Shown in pieces: positions 57,337 to 64,000 of a DNA stretch of 64,000 nt. The notes under the pieces were generated by a model that did no database searches, was not told where the DNA came from, and saw only the letters and a program-made list of their open reading frames with translations. The DNA is from Onthophagus taurus. Its lineage: Eukaryota > Arthropoda > Insecta > Coleoptera > Scarabaeidae. The stretch lies in assembly GCF_036711975.1 (NCBI RefSeq), contig NC_091967.1:9176001-9240000 (forward strand), read 5' to 3'. Each line of letters starts with the position of its first letter. Position 1 is the stretch's first letter. The translations under genes were made by a program, and so were the position numbers.

Positions 57337-59726
57337 TACATATGGTACACTGGCTCAAGATATAGAAGTATTCAATATATTTTCCACGAGGAATTATAAT
57401 AAAAATTGCATATATACGTATAACTAAAATATTCGTGCAAAATAATTTGATATTAAAATACTATTATTTAAGTGTTTGCCTAACCTACCATTTAAATGAC
57501 TCCACGTATCTACCGACTGGAAGTCTGGCCCCTAGTTAGAAAAAAAATAATTTTGATTAAATTCGCTATAACTAAAGAACGGTTTGACCGATTTTAATGT
57601 TCTATATCTCAAACGAAAGCTTGCGTCTGGCTGAATAATTATGTGTAAAGTATATTGAACACTTCCATATCTCAATCTGCTAGTTTTCCATATGTATATG
57701 TAAATGGAATAATCATGCAAAATAATTTGATATTAAAATAGTATTATTTAAGTGTTTGCCTAACCTATCCTTTGATATGGACTCCCTCAGCTGATAGAAT
57801 GAGAGTCATTCGGCTTGCGCATACTACATATCAATCCTATTATTCCACGTGGAAAATAACCATAATGCTCTGATCTCAATGAGAGGTAGTACTTTCATGG
57901 AGGCATTGTCGTTAGCGAGGCTTACAAACCCTCCAGCATGCCTATGAAGTGGGTATATCTGCATCATGATTATTTTCCACGTGGAATAATAGGATTGATA
58001 TGTAGTATGCGCAAGCCGAATGACTCTCATTCTGTCACCGGAAGGAGTCGATATCAAAGGATAGGTTCGGCAAACACTTAAATAATACTATTTTAATATT
58101 AAGTTATTTTGCACGAATTTTCTATTTATATGTACATATGGTACACTGGCTCAAGATATAGAATTATTCAATATATTTTCCACGAGGAATTAGAATAAAA
58201 ATTGCATATATACGTATAACTAAAATATTCGTGCAAAATAATTTGATATTAAAATACTATTATTTAAGTGTTTGCCTAACCTACCATTTAAATGACTCCA
58301 CGTATCTACCGACTGGAAGTCTGGCCCCTAGTTAGAAAAAAAATAATTTTGATTAAATTCGCTATAATTGAAGAACGGTTTGACCGATTTCAATGTTCTT
58401 TATCTCAAACGAAAGCTTGCGTCTGGCTGAATAATTATGTGTAAGGTATATTGAACACTTCCATATCTGAATCTGCTAGTTTTCCATATGTATATGTAAA
58501 TGGAATAATCATGCAAAATAATTTGATATTAAAATAGTATTATTTAAGTGTTTGCCTAACCTATCCTTTGATATGGACTCCCTCAGCTGATAGAATGAGA
58601 GTCATTCGGCTTGCGCATACTACATATCAATCCTATTATTCCACGTGGAAAATAACCATAATGCTCTGATCTCAATGAGAGGTAGTACTTTCATGGAGGC
58701 ATTGTCGTTAGTGAGGCTTACAAACCCTCCAGCATGCCTATGAAGTGGGTATAGTTGCATCATGGTTATTTTCCACGTGGAATAATAGGATTGATATGCT
58801 GTATGCCCAAGCCGAATGACTCTCATTCTGTCAGCGGAAGGAGTCGATATCAAAGGATAGGTTCGGCAAACACTTAAATAATACTATTTTAATATTAAGT
58901 TATTTTGCACGAATTTTCTATTTATATGTACATATGGTACACTGGCTCAAGATATAGAAGTATTCAATATATTTTCCACGAGGAATTATAATAAAAATTG
59001 CATATATACGTATAACTAAAATATTCGTGCAAAATAATTTGATATTAAAATAGTATTATTTAAGTGTATGCTTAACCTACCATTTAAATGACTCCAGGTA
59101 TCTACCGACTGGAAGTCTGGCCCCTAGTTAGAAAAAAAATAATTTTGATTAAATTCGCTATAACTAAAGAACGGTTTGACCGATTTTAATGTTCTATATA
59201 TCAAACGAAAGCTTGCGTCTGGCTGAATAATTATGTGTAAAGTATATTGAACACTTCCATATCTGAATCTGCTAGTTTTCCATATGTATATGTAAATGGA
59301 ATAATCATGCAAAATAATTTGATATTAAAATAGTATTATTTAAGTGTATGCCTAACCTATCCTTTGGTATGGACTCCCTCTGCTGATAGAATGAGAGTCA
59401 TTCGGCTTGCGCATACTATATATCAATCCTATTATTCCACGTGGAAAATAACCATAATGCTCTGATCTTAATGAGAGGTAGTACTTTCATGGAGGCATTG
59501 TCGTTAGCGGGGCTTACAAACCCTCCAGCATGCCTATGAAGTGGGTATATCTGCATCATGATTATTTTCCACGTGGAATAATAGGATTGATATGTAGTAT
59601 GCGCAAGCCGAATGATTCTCATTCTGTCAGCGGAAAGAGTCGATATCAAAGGATAGGTTCGGCAAACACTTAAATAATACTATTTTAATATTAAATAATT
59701 TTGCACGAATGTTCTATTCATATGTA
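57337..59726. repeat. 796-bp satellite, three full units
   Basis: The TA of ATATGTACATAT falls at 57337, 58133, 58929 and 59725, exactly 796 bp apart each time. Units are almost identical. Each unit is internally palindromic: the block with ATTCGGCTTGCGCATACTAC and TATTCCACGTGGAAAATAAC appears in both orientations, and so does CGTGCAAAATAATTTGATAT. Each contains a minus-strand 77-codon frame (HRHAGGFVSLANDNASMKVL) shared with the Penelope C-terminal region, but that frame is not a gene. Confidence 0.95.
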
Positions 59727-61375
59727 CAGGGTGGGCAAATTTGGGTGTTATTATAGGCTATCTCAGAAACTATAAGAGATACGAAAAAAGTAGGTGCCAT
59801 GTCCCGGTCCCTTTTTTCGAGACTAATTCAATCCCGCAAACATCAAACCTCTATCTTCTTTTGTTTTTAAGTTATAGCCAAAAAGTCAAATTTTCGTGAT
59901 TACAAAAAATGCTCATATTTCGTTTATTTTTCAAATTATAGGAATGGGGTTGATACGTTCTTAAGACACTTTTTTAAGTGGAATATACTGCCGTTGAAAA
60001 ATTTTTAACATAGCTGATAATTTTTGAGATATAACATAAAATTGTATTTTTTTAAATACAAACTATACTTTATTATGATGTTACTGAAGAGAACATATTT
60101 TTAGCTTTCCAATGATGTATCGCACGCATGATGTTTCTGCGGAAAATAAGCGTTATTTTTCCATTTTTAAAATATTAAAGATCAAAATTCAAATTTTTAA
60201 TTATAGTAGGCGAGGAAAACGCTAAATACTACTTAGTTACTATAGCAACGTGAGTTTACTTGTCATTTCATTCATTAATTTTGCGAAACGAGTTTCCCGT
60301 TTAAGAAGTTCCGCATTATCTTTAAATAAAACGATAAAATTAAATATAGAATATATTGGAGTCCGCTTTGAAAATGATAAGTCTTCATATCCCCATTCAA
60401 ACGGTGTTTCAATGGAAAGTCCGCTCCCAGTTTATAATTCCTAATTTTCCTCTATCTCACCCAATTTCAAAAGAAAAGATTGCTGATATCAAAAAACTTC
60501 TACATCTTATGTTTGGGGAAAACTGGGAAAATACTACCGAAGATTTCATTCATTGATACCGATATGATAACTGTTCTAATCTTACAACCAGTAAGTTGAG
60601 TAGAAGAAGATGACAGTTTATGACTCTTTAGTTCCTGAAGTTGTCCATATTTAATTATTCATTAATTAATACATTTCTTGTATTTTTAATAAACAAACTT
60701 TAAATGCATCATTTTTTGTTAGTGAACAAAGTCGGGGATAAGATGCTGAGAAATTTAAATTAACTATTCAAAGTTTTTATTCGTTGGTACAAAACCAACT
60801 TATCCTGAATAATGGTACAAAACCAACTTTATTTTGTCATATTCGTGCAAAACCATATATTATAGCCACTAGGTAGTATTTACTGTCCGGACCCGCCTAC
60901 TATAATCAAAATTTTGAACATTAGCGCTTACTATTTTCGAATTGAAAATTAACGCTTATTTTCTGCAAATACACCATACATGCGATACATCATTGGAAAG
61001 CTAAAAATATGCTCTTTTCTTTAACATCATAATCAAGTATAGTTTGTATTTAAAAAAACACAACTTTGTGTTGTATCTCAAAAATCATAAAGTATATTTA
61101 AAACTTTTCAACGGCAGTATATTCCACTTAAAAAAGTGTCTTAAGAACGTATCAACCCCATTCCTATAAAAAAAATAAACGAAATATGAGCATTTTTTGA
61201 AATCACGAAAATTTGACTTTTTGGCTATAACTTAAAAACAAAAGAAGATAGAGGTTTGATGTTTGCGGGATTGAATTAGTCTCGAAAAAAGAGACCGGGA
61301 CATGGCACCTACCTTTTTCGTATCTCTTATAGTTTCTGAGATAGCCTATAATAACACCCAAATTTGCCCACCCTG
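59727..61375. mobile_element. Second mariner-type element with ~515-bp terminal inverted repeats and unidentified interior
   Basis: Ends CAGGGTGGGCAAATTTGGGT and its complement, TA on both sides, arms about 59727-60246 and 60861-61375. Sequence differs from the first element beyond the CAGGGTG end and the TAGGCTATCTC(A/C)GAAACT block, so it is a different family member. The interior (60247-60860) has no DDE motif; it encodes frames such as HPISKEKIADIKKLLHLMFG with a later stop, of unknown origin. Confidence 0.88.
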
Positions 61376-62705
61376 TACATATGGTACACTAGCTCAAGAT
61401 ATGGAAGTATTCAATATATTTTCCACAAGGAATAATATTTTTAATATTTTAATAATAATATTTTATTTCTCCATTTTACAAAAAAGCATTAGAGTGCGTC
61501 AATTTAACAATAATTACATTGTGATATAATACAAATTGAATTCGAACATTAAAATGGAATAACATGTCAATGGTATATATCGGATTTTCCGTGACAATAG
61601 CTTTCAGTCTCCTCCGGAATCTTGGAACTGGCAGATTCTTTAAACATGATTCTTCTCTCGTTTGTGCCCATAGTTTAAGCTAGATTTACGCTAAGTTTTC
61701 TTTATTTATTCTCGTTTTCCTCACCATTACCGCCAATAAGAATTTTTTATTTTTATTTTAGTACCTAAATTAGTTTATGTAAGTAGTCGTTATTAGAGTA
61801 TATGCGATAAGATAATTTATAATAATTAGTATTGTAGCGTCTATGTTCGAATATATGCCTTAAATATTGTATTTTTTTTTAAATTTATTTAAATAGATTA
61901 TATTTATTTATTTCTTTCATAATTTGTTTCAATAGTTGATCCCACGGTTAGGCACGGAGGCCCTAGCGTTTGCTTTACATAACTTTTATTGTATTTAATT
62001 TTTTTTTCTTTAATAGATGCGTGCGCCAATTCACGCCATCAAATCACTAAACAAGATACACTAAAAGACATTTCCACATTTAAAGATTGTTATTATTTCC
62101 TTCAGTAAAATGTTTATTAGTCCTACTTCATTTTGGTGCGTTTTTAAGATTCTTTCTAAGGAGAATTTTAAATAGTAACGATTGTATCTAAGTAACACCA
62201 ATGAACTTTATGTATTAATTGTTAGCTATCGACCCTTAAACATTAAACCCTTGAGCAAAGTGAAAGCATTTTATTCCTCGGATAATGAGAGAGATGAAGA
62301 AAACTTTTTCAGATCGTCTCTTTTCTTATTATGACTCTATCTCACTTATCTACATTTATTCTCTTTTTGAGAATAAACAGTGCGTGATGCAACCCAACAT
62401 ATACAGTTGCCGATTTTATACATATGGTTAGCAATCTGGAGTAGTATAATCAATGACAATAGCAAAGTAAGACGGCTAGAGTTGAGTTGTTAGGGAAGTC
62501 TCTGTTTTGATGATACAGGAAACTAACGTTGTAATTAAAGTTACATATTGGTCTCGTTAGATGTCACTGCACGCACAGTTTCATTTAAAATATCACAAAG
62601 ATGAACATCCACATATAGGAAAGATTATATTTTGCTTAAACTCATAGGTGGTTGGAAGTTATTGCATATGATATGATATGAAATGAAAAATATCCTTTCA
62701 CACTG
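61376..62705. other. Satellite remnant, then intergenic sequence
   Basis: 61376-61430 continues the 796-bp unit (CATATGGTACACTAGCTCAA) and then decays. From about 61.45 to 62.70 kb I see no repeat family, exon or RNA gene. Confidence 0.55.
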
Positions 62706-63070
62706 TTGATCCTGTATGCTATGGAAACTAGGGCTCAAAACTGCAACAAAAAGAATCATTCAAACAGCAGAGATGAGGACCCTACGATCCATAGCACCCT
62801 GAGGGACCATAAGAGAAGCGGAGGCATCAAAGAACTCAGTGGTGTCCAAGATATAGTCGCGCATGGAGGGACCATGTTGAGTGGATGGATGACAACAGAT
62901 TGCTGAAAATTGCAAGGGATGGTATCCCAAGATCAAACAGACTTCCTGGACGCCCACCCACAAGGTGGTATGAAAGCTGGAATTCATCGTCTCTAGATTA
63001 TAGCGTACAAGGCAAAGGCTTTAAAAAAAGAGGAGGAAGAAGAAGACTTTTTGAAGAATTAGTAGTGTAA
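62706..63070 (+). pseudogene. Non-LTR retrotransposon (RTE/jockey-type) C-terminal tail
   Basis: Frameshifted plus-strand pieces read KRIIQTAEMRTLRSIAPCGT (the A-E-M-R-x-L-R block), then ending MDDNRLLKIARDGIPRSNRL, PGRPPTRWYESWNSSS. The MDDxRLPK ... GRRPPGRPPKRW block is the usual end of these insect retrotransposon polyproteins. Only the tail is left. Confidence 0.8.
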
Positions 63071-64000
63071 ATCCTTCCATTAAATTTTTATTGATAATTT
63101 AAAGGGTACCCTAGATATCAAAACTTTTGCATCAACAACTATACAAAGTCATTTCACTTAATCTTTGTTATTGTTTTAATTTTAAGCGTTTTCTTTCTGC
63201 GTCCATTGCAGTATTGTATACCTGAATATGCCACACATTTAGACACCTAGATGATTAACAGAATAATTACTGATTTCAAGTAGGACTACGCTAATAGCAT
63301 TCATACGACATAATTTTCCATTAGATATTTTATTTTCATTTTGAATAAAATCAAGTACATATTAAAGCAATTTCTTTGTTGCAAGATTATCATTCATTTG
63401 AAGAAGTTATAAACTAATTTAAATCGAAAAGTGTTATCAAAGATACAAGTTAACAATCGAATTATTCGAAACAATTGTGGGGTAATTTTGTCCTTGCATA
63501 ATTTTCCGCAAACATTGCGTAATAGCATTGTTTTATCATATAAGTAAAAAGAAATATCATTTTATTTTACATTTGTAGCTTGTTAATTGTTTGTTTTGTA
63601 AAAATAGCGTTTAGCTGATAAATGTAGGAAAGTGCGAGAGCAGTTTCTCGCTTGATGCGCTGGAGACAACAGCCTAATTCATTCGGTGGGGTATTATATG
63701 GATGTAAAAAGAAATTATTATAAATTTTTGTTAATGATATTTAGTGGTAGGACTTTTATTTAAAAGCAAAATGGAAAACGTTAAGGAAGGCAAGTTAAAT
63801 TTAATTTTATTATTTCTCTATTAACAGTTACATTGATAACATTGATTTTATTGATAAATACTGATTTAAATTAAATTAAATCCCGTTTAGTTCACTTTAG
63901 GATTTTTCTCACAATTTTAACTTAAAATAAAACATCCTACAGCTTATCTTATTTGTACAAATCATAAATATGGAATATTTTTTAAGATTGTATTTTTTGG
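63071..64000. other. Right edge, no gene recognised
   Basis: AT-rich. An ATG at 63771 (MENVKEGKLN) precedes a possible GC-type splice donor and could be a first exon of a gene to the right, but the support is too weak to call. Confidence 0.4.

Noticed and set aside
57824..59649. Three 77-codon minus-strand frames 796 bp apart, looking like a small tandem gene family
   Set aside because: They are just the same part of each satellite unit, related to a Penelope fragment, with no start context, splice or promoter signal.
1..64000. tRNA, rRNA or CRISPR structures
   Set aside because: I looked for cloverleaf-type A/B boxes and for regularly spaced direct repeats with unique spacers and found none I could defend; the regular repeats present are satellites.

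Overview
This window looks like nuclear DNA of an insect, plausibly a beetle (the order is a low-confidence inference). It is AT-rich, its genes are split by GT-AG introns (several only 50-100 nt), it has AATAAA poly(A) signals, and it is full of decayed transposons of insect type (Penelope-like, jockey/RTE-type LINEs, Tc1/mariner, PIF/Harbinger). I see no prokaryotic operons, rRNA or CRISPR. I recognise four protein-coding genes. I joined their exons by hand from reading phase and splice sites.

Region 1-33.4 kb holds the 3' part of a plus-strand immunoglobulin-superfamily cell-surface gene. Five exons encode three Ig domains and a hydrophobic C-terminal tail. They are scattered over almost 30 kb because of introns of 1.3, 4.5 and 22.6 kb. 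The introns carry a palindromic CTAG-rich repeat family, a 115-bp tandem repeat split by a MADF-domain transposon, satellites and minisatellites, and LINE and Tc1 relics.

Region 34.2-41.3 kb has two compact housekeeping genes in head-to-head orientation: minus-strand PAPS synthase (three coding exons, 628 aa, sulfate activation) and plus-strand seipin (six exons, 330 aa, ER lipid-droplet biogenesis). PAPS synthase faces the Ig gene tail-to-tail.

Region 42.4-52.8 kb is the most unusual locus. A six-exon plus-strand gene encodes a predicted 2,899-residue protein rich in Cys, Pro and Lys. Its N-terminus looks like a mitochondrial presequence. About sixteen short motifs of the form R/K-x-Y/F-S-T, which resemble mitochondrial presequence cleavage sites, recur along its whole length. 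It also has several internal repeat types: a 56-64 residue RADxG/LPKL unit, cysteine-every-seven-residues tracts, and a C-APYPPC-APYPSFSEC module. I do not recognise the family. A mitochondrial (perhaps sperm) structural protein or polyprotein is my inference.

Region 53-61.5 kb is a transposon-built array. Penelope-like fragments lead into an exact 796-bp satellite. Two different mariner-type elements with terminal inverted repeats over 500 bp long are inserted at the same palindromic TA of the satellite unit. One of them contains a 286-bp MITE-like element with a 9-bp target duplication. The last 2.5 kb holds a LINE 3' tail and little else that I can support.
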